In this document: positions 22,788 to 33,519 of the stretch, piece by piece
How the letters are laid out: the number at the start of each line of letters is the position of its first letter
How positions within the stretch are numbered: the stretch's first letter is position 1
Origin: Undaria pinnatifida
Taxonomy: Eukaryota > Sar > Phaeophyceae > Laminariales > Alariaceae
NCBI GenBank assembly: GCA_012845835.1
Contig: JABAKD010000019.1
Coordinates: forward strand, 6,388,994 to 6,452,993
Reading direction: 5' to 3'
DNA: 64,000 nucleotides
Made by a program: the position numbers and the translations under genes
Notes under the pieces: generated by a model
What the model was told of the DNA's origin: nothing
Seen by the model: the letters and a program-made list of their open reading frames with translations, nothing else
Database searches by the model: none

Positions 22788-23680
22788 CGGACCTTAGGGC
22801 CGTCCCTAAGGGCCCGAATTAACGAGGAACTTAAAATCGGACCTTAGGGCCGCCCCTAAGGGCGCGAATTAACGAGGAACTTGCAAAATCGAATTTCATT
22901 TTTTTTTTTCCAATTTCATGGAAAATACACGAAAAATTCAACTTTGGTTCTTATCAAGGAACGGCGCAGTGCGTTCTAAGAAATATAAAAATTAAAAAAA
23001 CGCAAAAGGGTCAACGAACACCCGTGGGCAACGACCGAGGCGAGCGATGGCTCGCGTCCTCCCCGGAGCGCCGCGGCTAGCCGCAGATTCTTTTGGCCGG
23101 CAGCGGCTTGGAGGCTATGGCTCTAGGTGTCTCTTGGATGGGCTGGCGCCACCCCGCCGCCCGACACGGGCAGCAGCGACGGGGATATAGCGGTAGAACT
23201 TCTGAGCGAAGTCATCATGTGGTAGTTGGTCGTGTAACTTTCGAGGTGCAGGGCAACGAAAAACTGGGTTTGCGGCGGTCTCGGTTGCTTTCGAAGCGTC
23301 GCAGGCGGTCTACGCTGTGCTAAGGACCTTCGGAGGCCGCGCTGCGGCTGCTCCGGTGGTCCTACCTCTCGCAATGTTGGCTTCTCGCCTCTCAATCAGC
23401 CGACGACATGGCACCAATTCGCGTGGCCGGCTTCGGTTACACAGAACAAGCCATGTCTAGGTGGACAAACTCCCTAAATTCAATTTCGATTTTCGAACTT
23501 AATTCGACCGAGAAAGTCTTTTTTTACTTCTTTGTTGAATTTGATGTTTCGTAATAATTCTGAGAATGCCTGCGTGGTGATTCATTTTTTGACCAATCAG
23601 ATGCAAATTAAATTAAATCCTACAAAAAAAAATCGAAATTCGATTTCGCAAGTTCCTCGTTAATTCGGGCCCTAATAATA
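22788..23680. mobile_element. Element with about 38 bp terminal inverted repeats
   Basis: The left arm at 22863-22897 contains CGAATTAACGAGGAACTTGC and AAATCGAATTTC. The right arm at 23635-23674 is its inverted copy, ending ...TTAATTCGGGCCCTAA. Outside the left arm is an extra partial tandem copy (from 22788) with the palindrome CCTTAGGGCCG..CCCTAAGGG. The 740 bp interior has a GC-rich middle but no transposase. I read it as a non-autonomous DNA transposon; the superfamily is unknown. Confidence 0.6.
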
Positions 23681-24390
23681 GCAAATATCTCCAAAAAAAT
23701 CACTATATTTTTCCTGACGAGAAATCCGCACGCGATTCCTGACATTTTGATAAAGCTTCGGAAATGTCACAAGAAAGTTAAAAATAAAAAACTCTCACGT
23801 TTTTTATTCATGCCAAAGGGATGTTGAAAACCATCGGAGAACCGAAAAAAAGGAAACCTACCTGTGCTAGAAATCCAACTGCCCTTTTTCACATGCTTCC
23901 GGGTGTAACATCGATCGATCTACAGGATCTCGCCTAACGAGATCTATCTGGTCGCGCGAATCTTTGGGTCGGGAGGCTGTTCGCGTTTTGCGAGCTAGGA
24001 AGCACTTCATGGTGGGGTCAACGTACGGGCGTAGACCCAACCCAACCCCAAACACTAACCCCAACCCGCGGACCCAAAAACGCGCCAACAGCGGGCGAGA
24101 AAAGCAGCTGCGCCGCTTTTTCGAAGTTGTTTATGGCATTCCCATCTGCGAACTACCACACCCACACCCCTCAACCAGCGAGAGAGCGCGCATAAAAGTT
24201 ACCCTCCAAAATCCGTACGGCCACACTGTTAGGTCTGCTGCTGTCTACAGTATAGCCCTCGGCTGCTGCCCATTCTCCACGAACCCCTCTCATTACACGA
24301 TGAACGCCTCCTGCACCTTTTACTCTTAAAATCCTGAGCCGATTCGAGGCTCCACCCTCACGCCATATATGTGGGCCTATCATCCGCCAA
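23681..24390. other. Intergenic stretch without recognised gene
   Basis: Contains a CCCAACCCCAAACACTAACC-like tract at 24037-24065. It is too short and irregular to be telomeric. No gene supported. Confidence 0.4.
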
Positions 24391-24395
24391 GAGTG

Positions 24396-25101
24396 TGTTA
24401 AGAAATTGGTATCGTCAACCTTTGGCCATTGCCAACGTTCAGCAGCGAATGTACAGAGCTCCCTGTTAGCACTTTGCTTGCAGCGCCACAGCAGTAGCAG
24501 GTAGCCTACAGAGTTGTTACAAAATCAGTGTGACATTGCCCTCGTATTCTCGTACGTAGTCAATGCATATCGTAGCATAGGCGAAACCTACGGGCTCCCA
24601 AGCACCAAGTTACGCCGCACAGAAATCAGCAGCCGTGATATTGATGTTTTGTTCACTACAGGAATCGCTGGCCCTGTAATCAATCGTGGTTTTAACATGT
24701 GCTAGGGTTAGGGTTCTACGAAGATCGTATATTGGGAGTATTCGAGAACTAACAAGGAAAGTTATTTGATAGTCCCGAAACCGTCTGTAGGCTTCTCGAG
24801 CACAATCAGTAATCTAGACGTCGTACACGTAGGGTTCTGGAACTAGAAAACTCGGTTGAAGTCGAGGAAACAAGGTGCATCTCCCTTTCCTGCTCTCACT
24901 TGTCATCCAGCATCTTTCAGCTTATCACAGTTCATCGCCCTAAGGTTTTCTTGCTCACAAGGGAGCGGCACCTTTTGTCAAGCGTCATCAACTCTTCTCA
25001 TCCTCGACACAGCGTGTTTGCTCGGTCGGTCTAACGGCCACGGCCACCTGCTTTCGCAGCCTACTGTACCATAGCACCATCTGGTGGTGTACTTCTCAGC
25101 A
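24396..25101 (+). mobile_element. Solo copia LTR with perfect 5 bp target duplication
   Basis: A 706 bp long terminal repeat beginning TGTTAAGAAATTGGTATCGT and ending CTTCTCAGCA (TG...CA). It is flanked on both sides by GAGTG (24391-24395 and 25102-25106), the 5 bp duplication expected of an integrase. It is the inverted homologue of the LTR at 28954-29656; most positions agree along the length. No internal region adjoins it, so LTR-LTR recombination is the likely origin. Confidence 0.9.
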
Positions 25102-25106
25102 GAGTG

Positions 25107-26094
25107 TGGGCCCGACACCACCCCCCCCCCCGCCGTCCCCACACCCATTCTTGCGGCGAAAACTTGGTACACTCGATCTAGTAGCGAGAAAATGATCGCT
25201 ATCTTATGATGGGATAGTTGATGGTCACAGAGGCGGCCAAGCAGGAAGGAGATTGAGATAATCAAGAAGTTTTGCATAATATATATGTACGAGGTAGTGT
25301 ATGGAAGGAACGTAATGAGTTGTCCCAAAATGCTCGAGGTACCTCTTATAGCCGTGCCTGGCAGGGACAGTGCTTTGCTTCGTGAGGGGTACGTGGTCGA
25401 CGGTCAAATGACTAAGGACTAAGGCAAGCAACAAATGAGTACCCCCCCCGCCCGCGCCCAACTATTGGAACATGGACTCTGCAGCAGTCCGACCCTCGAT
25501 ACACATGATTGTGAAACTCACGCCCGCTCACGGCGATTCGCGCTTGTATGACAAGACTAGGGGTTGTTACAGACACAGGCCACCCTTTCTTTGCACGTCT
25601 CTCTACCAGGCAGGTTCCGCGGTGGTCACTCGCTTGTGCTAGAGATGTAAGCTCTTGTATTAGTCCATAAGCCACGGATTAGAACTTGCCGCGTGCAAAT
25701 CCGCGGCGCAAAAGCATCATCCCCTTTTTCCTATACGCACATGCCTTCAAAGGCATGTGAAACCCCATTATATAACTTACATATCTAGATCTTACGCCTT
25801 GTTGAGCTCCCAGGGAAAACCATAACACTAGCCCACCTTGATGAGCCGTAAATGAAGAAGTATGGAAGATTCGGGAAAGCACTGGTTCCACGGTCTAGAA
25901 CATGACTCGAAGATGCGGCTCTTCAAACCCTACTCCCACACCTCTACCCTGCGAGGCTACGAAGCCTCAGGAAAAATGCTAAAACAGAAAACCACAAACG
26001 GAGAACGGGAAACGGGAAACGGGATACAGAAACCCCCAACGAAATGGCAGGATCGACAGGCACGACCGGGAGATACCATAGCACTTGCTGCAGC
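25107..26094. other. Intergenic stretch with a family I fragment
   Basis: At 25375-25452, GGTACGTGGTCGACGGTCAA and GGCAAGCAACAAATGAGTAC match the 3' part of repeat family I (9333-9460 and 58783-58900). Otherwise nothing was recognised. Confidence 0.45.
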
Positions 26095-26175
26095 ACTGGG
26101 CTGCCTGGTCGGTGAAAAGCCCTCGACGAGCTCCGTCCCAGCACTGTACGGCTACGAGGGTCTATGGTCTTAACG
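26095..26175 (+). repeat. Dispersed repeat family B, copy 2
   Basis: Reads CTGCCTGGTCGGTGAAAAGC, GAGCTCCGTCCCAGCACTG, CTACGAGGGTCTATGGTC, matching 27590-27842 and the window start. Confidence 0.55.
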
Positions 26176-26999
26176 CTTTTACCACAGGAAAACTCGTTTT
26201 GGGGACGAATTACTTGGAATTAGTATAGAGAGGGATTTTTGGGGTCTACAGGGGTAAAGGTCACGCGTGACCATGAGCATACACTTCCCCCCGCCCCCGC
26301 CCCCCACTCCTCCTTTTACTTCCTGGCGCGATCCCTGATGAACCGCTGCTGGGCGGGACCCCCTTGTGTCGTCATGTGTTTCATATGTAGTGGAAGAAAG
26401 TGGGCAAAAGGCCGACCCTTCTGTGCACCTTTCGGAGCGTCAAATGTCACCGAAAAGGTTTGGATTTGCCGTGTATTATGAACTCGCCCGTGATTTCTAG
26501 CGTGTCGAAACGGCGCGCGCTCCAAAGGCCGCCGTTTGGAGTTTGCCGGGGACGCTTTATTAACTCGAGCGGCGTGTTTTTTTAACGCTCGAAAAGGTGC
26601 GCCCAAAAAGAAAGGCTGCCGTTTCAAATCGAGGATTGCCGACGTTCGTTCCCTGTGTGTTTTCCGACATATTTACGGAGGACCATTATTAGCAATTAGG
26701 ACCCACAATATACACAAAAACATGCATTTTCCCCGTTTTTTCCGCACCATATTTGGTCCTATTTACTGCATCCCCCCGAAAATAGCTGACTTTTCCAAAA
26801 GGTGCTGAGTAAGGCCCTATGTTGTGCCCCACGTGCTACTGTCCGCGAAACGGGGGAGGTCACTATGCCCATGAATTCCGACACCCCGACATCTACGTGT
26901 GCGACCGTGTACAGCACGGGATACCAAAAAAGAAACAGGGTAGTAAAAGAAAGGTAGGCTGAGACTTACATAAATATAAGAAAATCCGGGAGCCGCTTG
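26176..26999. other. Intergenic stretch without recognised gene
   Basis: Overlapping open frames on both strands (26316-26627) lack recognisable domains. No support for a gene. Confidence 0.4.
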
Positions 27000-27589
27000 C
27001 ATACTGAATGTAAGTGTCGAACGCACCCTATCTCAAATAAGGAACCCAGCCTTCTGGGTCAGCATGTCTGTTTTCATACTGGGTTTCCTGTAGTTGCATG
27101 CGCGCGGAGGAGACTAGGGGAGAATCATCCTTGTTCAAAACTTATTAGCATCCCCCCTGCTGTTTGCAACCCCCGCGAGGCAGCACTTGAAGTACCATTA
27201 CGACGAACGGCATTTGATTCTCCCCCCCCCCCCGTATCTATATATACGTATAATGGTTGGCCTCGGTTGGCACCGACGCTTAAAAACATTATATATATAT
27301 GTATATATATATTGGGGTTGGCGTTGGTTGGCAACGACGCTGTAAAACGTGCCAATCACTGCGTGAGCTAAATAACCAAGGCATCGTTTTTTGTCTGTTT
27401 GTTTTTTTGGCGGTCACCATGTTGGTTATCGAGTCAGATGGTATTGTGCGGGGTGGAGAGCCCTAACTCCGCACGAGGGGAACGATCGCATCACGTAGTG
27501 TGAATATGGTAAGGCACCCACGAGGCAGTTACATAGTAGTACGCATTGCTGTCTCTGGGTTGGCCACACCAAAAAACAAAGTATAACCC

Positions 27590-27842
27590 ATTGGTCGCTG
27601 TCATCCATAAGCAAGAAAGTAGGCACAAGGTGCCGACGTCCGTCTTACGAGCGGTTCTTGGAAGGATGCAGTTCACCCTTCATGCGACTCACCGAACACC
27701 TCACGGCGTTTCGTGCTTGGTGCAGGCAATGTCTGCCTCTGGTCAGTGAAAACCCGACGTGCTCCGTACCGGCATAGTAGGGATGCGAGGGTCTACGGTC
27801 ATACGACTACGGCCAATGCACGAACTGAGTACACCCCCCCCC
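27590..27842 (+). repeat. Dispersed repeat family B, longest copy
   Basis: Extends over about 250 bp: CAAGAAAGTAGGCACAAGGT, TTACGAGCGGTTCTTGGAAG, TTCACCCTTCATGCGACTCA, CACGGCGTTTCGTGCTTGG, then the tail shared with all copies, ending in a C run. Homologous in inverse to 37955-38215. No coding capacity is evident. Confidence 0.65.
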
Positions 27843-28009
27843 CCCCTGCCGGGAAAGCTCGGCAAATGTAACAGGCACGGGGCCGCATCCCAGCGCGTAG
27901 TTAAACACGTGCTACTCTGTACTCTGCAACAGAGGTGCGCTATTTTTTTCTGGGAGTCCTCACATGAGGAGATATTTTGCCTCTCATCCAAAACGTAATT
28001 TTTGAACAA

Positions 28010-28170
28010 GCCCATGGCCTAAGGTATACAAAAAAAGCGTGTAGTGCCAAAAAAAAAAACTGAAAATTTCGACGATTTTGCCCAGGTTAAGGAAGCCCCG
28101 TCATTCTTAAAAACATTTCAGATAAAAAACGGTATACCTTACTACTTCTTCTGTCGTAGCACGCCATCAG
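28010..28170 (-). mobile_element. MITE family D, truncated copy
   Basis: On the minus strand it carries CGTAGCACG...-type end sequence, GGTATACCGTTTTT, a GGGGCTTCCTTAACC block and AAAATCGTCG. The other half is missing. Confidence 0.55.
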
Positions 28171-28227
28171 CAGGGACTTCGTGGCGGTCGTGGTACGTAG
28201 TGAGATAGTAGCACGCAGTGATAGTAG

Positions 28228-28293
28228 TACAGTGGGGGGTCCCTCGGTAGTTGCCGGTTGTACAGCGGGGGTCCCTCGACAGCGCCGGTTGAG
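28228..28293 (+). repeat. Two tandem copies of a 33 bp unit
   Basis: TACAGTGGGGGGTCCCTCGG is followed 33-34 bp later by TACAGCGGGGGTCCCTCG; both units end GCCGGTTG. Confidence 0.65.
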
Positions 28294-28849
28294 TATAGCG
28301 CCTGTTTCCGATGCAGTGCCCCGGTGAACTTGCTAGGCACGACTGGAACACGGTGTACTTCGAAGTATATACGAGTGACACGCTTGCTGCGATCGAGGTT
28401 TATCATGTACATATATATGTTGATAATAGTAATAGCACCTTGGGGCAGAAACGATTTCTGAATGAATAGGACGGGGCGGCTCCTTAGCCCAAAATCGTCG
28501 GATAAGGCTGCTCAACCCCTTTAGAGCCCCGAAAAACCCTCTCTGTACGAATTCTCCAAGTAAATTTTTACAGCTGTAAAGGCGTTAACCTCTCGTCGGA
28601 CGCGAGGTGCTCCTCAACCTCGTCGGAATGCGCCATACATATCATTATTCTCGTGTTTAGCGATATGTTTTCTCGGTGTACCAAGGCTAAGTAAGGGGAA
28701 CGACTTTTTGGTGCTCACACCCGGTTGAACTTTTTTCAGTCTTCTAACACCCACTCGAAAGGTAAGCGTATTGTTGGGTGAGGTGTAGAAGAGCTCCTCC
28801 TCGTGTGAGGAGCCTTAGGAAAAATAAAAAGGATTCGCCTCTTCTATCG

Positions 28850-28953
28850 CGTGGCCAGAGCATTTTCTGAATAGGTGACGGGGGTCCTCTTAATCCGAAA
28901 CCGTCGGAATTTCCGTTTTTTTTTTTTTTCCTTGCAGTATTAGTGTTTTTATA
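28850..28953 (+). mobile_element. MITE family D, left half, split by the copia insertion
   Basis: Contains ATTTTCTGAATAGGTGACGG, a TCCTCTTAATCCGAAACCGT block, a T run and GTGTTTTTATA, in family D order. The next expected block (TGTAYACCTA..GGCCA) begins on the far side of the copia element at 33374. Confidence 0.55.
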
Positions 28954-29656
28954 TGTTGAAGAATACCACCAGATGGTGCTATGGTACAGTAGGCTGCAGA
29001 GGCTGGTGCAGCTGGCCGCTAGACCGGCCGAGCAAACACGCTGTGTCGAGGATGTGAGGAGTTGATGACGCTTGACGAAAGGTGCCGCTCCCTTGTGAGC
29101 AAGAAAACCTTAGGGCGATGAACTGTGATAAGCTGAGATGCTGGATGACAAAAAGTCAGAGCAGGAGAGGGAGCTGCACCTTGTTTCGTCGACTCCAACC
29201 GAGTTTTCTAGTTCCAGAACCCTACGTGTACGAGGTCTAGATTGCTGATTGTGCTCGAGAAGCCTACAGACGGTTTCGGGACTGTCAAGAACTTTCCTTG
29301 TTAGTTCTCGAATACTCCTAAGATACGATCTTCGTAGAGCCCTAACCCTAGCACATGTTAAAACCACGATTGATTACAGGGCCAGCGATTCCTGTAGTGA
29401 ACAAAACATCAATATCACGGCTGCTGGTTTCTGTGCGGCGTAACTTGGTGCTTGGAATCCGGTAGGTTTCGCCTATCTATGCTACGATATGCATTGACTA
29501 CGAGAATACGAGGGCAATGTCACACTGATTTTGTAACAACTCTGTAGGCTGCCTGCTACTGCTGTGGCGCTGCAGCAAAGTGCTAACAGGGAGCTCTGTA
29601 CATTCGCTGCTGAACATTGATGATGGCCATAGGATTACGATACCAATTTCTTAACA
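28954..29656 (-). repeat. 3' LTR of the copia element
   Basis: 703 bp, beginning TGTTAAGAAATTGGTATCGT at 29656 and ending ...CTTCAACA at 28954 on the minus strand. It is an inverted homologue of the solo LTR at 24396-25101. Confidence 0.88.
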
Positions 29657-29665
29657 CTCCCCCTC
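29657..29665 (-). promoter_or_regulatory. Polypurine tract
   Basis: GAGGGGGAG on the minus strand directly abuts the TGTTAA start of the 3' LTR. This is the position and composition of the primer for plus-strand DNA synthesis. Confidence 0.85.
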
Positions 29666-30027
29666 AATGGATGTCGCGTGCTCAAATACAGCCGCAGTGC
29701 CGCAAACAATGCTCCCGTTACGAAGAACTTCCATTGTGGGTTTTACTTCTTGACTTATAGATTATGCAGTGAGATGTCGTTTCAAACGGGGTGTCCTCTT
29801 TCGCTGGTGAGCTTGCCAACGCAATGGAATGCATGTGTACGCTACAAGGTTACTCTGAATAACAAAACATCGACCGAAACGCATCAGGGCCACATTCAAG
29901 TCTACCGTGTGCAGCACTGACTAAAAAAAGAAAAGAAAGAAGGAATCAGAAAACTCCTCCATACGCCAACTTCCATACCCGCATGAAAGCGTCATGTACA
30001 CAAACCAAAAGTCCAGATTTATCGACT

Positions 30028-30762
30028 TCATGCCGTGAGCTCGCTGATTAGTTTGAGGAGGTAGCGGCGCCTGTGCTTACCGAGGTACTTCGTACCGATG
30101 TCAGCGAGTTGGTCCTCTGTCTTCACGTATTTGATGGAGATTCTTCCTTCCTTGACTAGCTCCTGGATGAAAAAGTACCCCAGAGCCACGTATATGGCTC
30201 GCGAGCTGTAGGCCCAATTTCCAGCCACGTGCAGAGTCGAGGTGTTGTCGACGTACAGTGGTACACAGTCGAAGCGCATGCCGAATCCCAGCTCCTTCAT
30301 CATGTTTGAACAAAACACCGCCTCCTTCATCGCTAGCGCCGCGGCCACGAGCTCTGCCTCCATAGTGGACTGCGCCGTCAGCCCCTGAATCGCCACCTTG
30401 AAGCTCACCACGACATTTGAAAGGAAGACCATGTATGAAGATATTGGCTTACCGTTGTCGGGGTGGTTGCCCCGGTTTGCATCCGAAAAGGCCGTCAACT
30501 TGAAGCCTTTTCTTCTTATAGGTGATGGAAAATCCACCGTCCCGCCCAGGTACCGAAGTAGGTGTTGTGCCGCCGCCATATGTGTGCTTTGGACGGTTTG
30601 GACATCGCCCTCGCCAATTGGTTGACGGCGTACAAGATGTCGTAGCGAGCCACCTGTCCGAGGTACATCACGCTGCCCGGAATGGCCTGGAAACGCTGCT
30701 TCTCTTCCTTGCTCAGAAGCCTCGCTCCTCCGGCTGGCCCAGCGAAAGCTCTGTTCCCACAC
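30028..30762 (-). pseudogene. Copia RNase H domain
   Basis: This is the C-terminal part of pol, which in copia degrades the RNA strand of the RNA-DNA hybrid. Acidic residues expected in the active site are present: FSDAN, TMEAEL, YVDNTS and EDQLAD, followed by GTKYLGKHR. The frame is open to a stop at 30028, though its first 60 or so residues are a frameshifted version of the reverse transcriptase thumb. It is joined out of frame to the reverse transcriptase upstream, so it is not translated as one protein. Confidence 0.82.
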
Positions 30763-30796
30763 CAGGTGTGTGCGCAGGATTGAAGCTTGCCATGTC

Positions 30797-31737
30797 TTAC
30801 CGCTCCAGCACGGACTTGGTGTAGTTTTCCTGGAAAATGGTCACCGTCGCCTTTTCATGGTCACGGCCGACGCCCATCGCGACTACCAGCGACACATCTC
30901 CCATACCCGTCATTAAGAAACGGCCCATCAGCTTTTGCTTGTTTCGCCCGAGTGCGGTGAGGTATTTTCCAAGCAGTAGAACATTGTCGGCGTACAGGGT
31001 CAGGACGATGATGTCGCTGCCCTCCGAGTAGGTGGGAGTAGGTGTAGACGCACGGGTCCGACTTAGAACTTTTGAAGCCAATTTCCACCAGATGTTCGTC
31101 GATTGTGTTCCACCAATTAGTTGGGTTCTGACGCAGGCCAGATACAGGCTTTTAGGAAGCCTCATGACCATTGGGACTCCGTTTTCGTCGAAGTCTTCGT
31201 ATTCGGGTGCCATCTTGACGTACACTTCCGTGACACCGGCATTCAGCAACGCGGTAGAGCTTACCTCTTTTTCGAGACGACGCACACTGTGTACGAGACG
31301 AAGGGGATTCACCCTACGTTGGTTGGTTGCGCTTCATTCGATTAGGCTTAGGGTATATATACTTTAAAGAGTGCGTCAACCATTTTCTCGAAAAATCGGT
31401 AAGGTACCTTCCAGAAATGCGGTGTTGTAGTCCAGCTGCCAGACCTCCAGATTGCATCCGCCGATATCGCCAGTACCATGCGGATGCTCTGGAGCCTGCA
31501 CACAGGGGTAAGCATGCTGCCGCAATCAACGCCAGGCAATTGCCCCCACCCAAGTACAACAACGCGTCCCTTGTACGAGTTGTCGGCCTTGACTTTGCAG
31601 ACCCATCGACTGCCGATAATCTTGTGCCCTGTGGGGACAGCGGTCATCGGCAGGAGGGTATAGACGTTGTTCTTTTTTAGGCTTGCCACTTTCTTGTCTG
31701 AGGCCGCCTTCCACTGCGCCTTGGCCGGTAGAGTCAT
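30797..31737 (-). pseudogene. Copia reverse transcriptase domain, broken
   Basis: The N-terminal part (31737-31460) includes LPAKAQWKAA, SRWVCKVKADN, GRVVVLGWGQ and TPVCRLQSIRMVLA. The palm continues at 31255-30797 with VYVKMAPEYE, VPMVMRLPKSLY, SDPCVYTYS (in another frame) and LTLYADNVLLLG. The catalytic YVDD box expected in copia reads YADN, so the second aspartate is lost. Breaks: frameshifts near 31745, near 31455 and inside 31160-31020, plus a 156 bp insertion at 31256-31411. It is non-functional. Confidence 0.85.
31256..31411. mobile_element. Small TIR insertion inside reverse transcriptase
   Basis: 156 bp splits the copia palm coding sequence between DYNTAFL and LNAGVT. Its ends are inverted repeats (plus strand TTACCTCTTTTTCGAGA near 31261 and TCTCGAAAAATCGGTAA near 31386). 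It is flanked by CAGCAACGCGGT (31244-31255) and CAGAAATGCGGT (31412-31423), a 12 bp duplication with two mismatches. This is a MITE-like insertion. Confidence 0.7.
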
Positions 31738-32109
31738 GGCTTGTTTGAAAGTGCTTAGGAATTACTTCCATGTTCTCTCCCGCCGAACAGTTTCGAGCGT
31801 TGGTCGCCGCATAGGGGTACTCCACGGCTGATTCCGCTCCCTGCGTCTCGTGTGCAATGTCCGGGAGACTCATCTTGGTGTAGAGCTTCAGTCCTCGAAG
31901 CTCAGCCAGCGCGGGCTCGGTGATAGATGCCGCTGAGGGGGCAAAATTTGGACGGCGGTGGGCATTACGCTTCAAGAAGGATCTTGCTGCAGTACCAGCA
32001 CGCTTAACCGCAGGAGTCACTTCCAGGCGCGAATGCTCCCTCTGTTGGAGCGGCGATGATGCAGCAGAAGGTGGTTCCAGAGAGGCTACCCCCGGTGATA
32101 TTGGTTGCT
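31738..32109 (-). pseudogene. Copia pol linker between integrase and reverse transcriptase
   Basis: Reads MSLPDIAHETQG, VEYPYAATNAR and IPKHFQTS in a frame shifted relative to both the integrase and the reverse transcriptase. This is the variable linker of copia pol with no enzymatic motif. Confidence 0.7.
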
Positions 32110-33315
32110 TCAGATGTTCGAGAAGGCCCTCCTTGGCGGAACTCCCTCTGGCGATGTTCCGTCTTGTATAATGCCTCCTTCTAGGACACCCTCCGCCGAT
32201 GGCCCCCCGGACATAAACCCTTCGAGCGGCAATCCTGCGGCTCCTCCGGCCAGTATGTCCCTCCGGGTGATGTCGCTGATCCGATCCAAGAGTTCGGCCA
32301 CCGGTGGGTTCGCTGAGAGCCCGCCTGCGGTTATGTGGTCCGCAGAAGCACTGGTAAGGGGTTCTAACACCGAAGTGTAATCGCGAAAATCTCGCAAAAA
32401 GTCGTCGTCTGTGGTGTAAATGTGGACGTTCGTTGCATTACTCGACGAAAGAAGCTGCGTATATGCTACCTTTGAAGGTGGCGGAAGCAGTCGCGATGGC
32501 GTCTCGATGAAGATGACGCTGCTGTTATCCATGACGCGCCGGGTCCCTGGATTGTAGATGCGGTAGCTCTTGCTGCTGTTGCTACACCCCACCAGTCGTC
32601 CTTGCACCGCCTTGAGTACGAGCTTTTGGGAATGCCTCTCGATGCGGACGAAGGCCCTGGCACCGATGACTCGAAGAAGCCGAAGATTCAGCTCCGTTCC
32701 GTGTAGCAGCTTGTACGGGGACCGCATGCCGATCGCGGAATGTGGCGTCCTGTTCCCCAGAAACGCCGCTGTGAACATCAGTTCTCCCTAGAGAAGCTTT
32801 GGCAGTACGCTGTCGGCGAGCACGGACCGCACCATAGCTGCGAGAGTTCTTTCAACGCGCTCGGACATACATCTTTGCTGTGGCGTGTTGGTGCTGGCGA
32901 ATTCGAGTGGCATCCCCGTCTGAAGACAATCCTTCTGGAACTCCTTGCTGGTAAATTCGCCTCCTTTGTCAGCCCTTAAACGCTCCACGTGGAAGCCACT
33001 GGGGATCACCACAGATTGTACGAACACCTGAAACGAACTGAGAGCGTCGTGCTTGGACTTCAGCAGGTAGATCTCCGTCCACTTCGTGTACTCGTCGGAG
33101 ATCTTGGTGACGTACTTGCACCTCCCGAGCGTCTCTAGTCGTCGATGCCACAGCAGGTTGGCGCTAGTCGCAGCCTGCATTGCCAGTTCCGGCCTGTCGC
33201 TCCCGTCGTTGAAATCCGGCGAGAAAGGGTAGAGATCGTACCCCAGCTCTTGAAGTGGAATGGGTGAAGCTGTCTGCCTCAAACCTTGGGGTGTTCGTGT
33301 CAAAAATTGACACAC
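32110..33315 (-). pseudogene. Copia integrase domain, internally deleted
   Basis: Integrase would insert the DNA copy into the genome. The GAG-pre-integrase start NLLWHRRLETLG is followed at once by KYVTKISDEYTKWTE, so the zinc-binding HHCC segment and the first catalytic aspartate have been deleted. The second aspartate (LRADKGGEF) and the glutamate (SERVERTLAAM) remain. A UAG replaces an expected tryptophan codon at 32790-32788, just before GELMFTAAFLGNRTP. The C-terminal part carries PYKLLHGTE, RLLRVIGARAFVRIE and RLVGCSNSSKSYRIYNP. Length is well short of a full copia integrase with protease and gag. Confidence 0.88.
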
Positions 33316-33339
33316 GATATACCGTTCCGCGGCGTTTGC

Positions 33340-33373
33340 ATGGCCATAGGCTTACGATACCTGTTTCTTAACA
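33340..33373 (-). repeat. 5' LTR remnant of the copia element
   Basis: Only about 34 bp survive: TGTTAAGAAACAGGTATCGT followed by AAGCCTATGGCCAT, matching the first bases of both longer LTRs. The rest of the 5' LTR, primer-binding site, gag and protease are gone. Confidence 0.75.
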
Positions 33374-33415
33374 TTGTATACCTATCGGCCACGGGACGGA
33401 TTGTTCATCACAGGA
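33374..33415 (+). mobile_element. MITE family D, right part, split by the copia insertion
   Basis: TTGTATACCTATCGGCCACG continues the family D order that stops at 28953. Further family D sequence is eroded. Confidence 0.45.
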
Positions 33416-33519
33416 AGATTTTCCTTCGTAATTTTCGACGTCTAAGTAAAAAAACTGTTTTTTGGGGTGACGTACGTATACAGTGTTTCTCAAGCCACCA
33501 CCGGCACGTAATTCGAATA

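Larger units (their letters stand above)
28954..33373 (-). mobile_element. Decayed Ty1/copia LTR retrotransposon
   Basis: Runs on the minus strand in the order 5' LTR remnant, integrase, reverse transcriptase, RNase H, polypurine tract, 3' LTR. That order (integrase before reverse transcriptase) is diagnostic of copia. Gag and protease are absent. The left flank is TTATA and the right flank TTGTA, a probable 5 bp duplication with one change. The element is inactive: internal deletion, nonsense codon, several frameshifts and a nested insertion. Confidence 0.9.
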
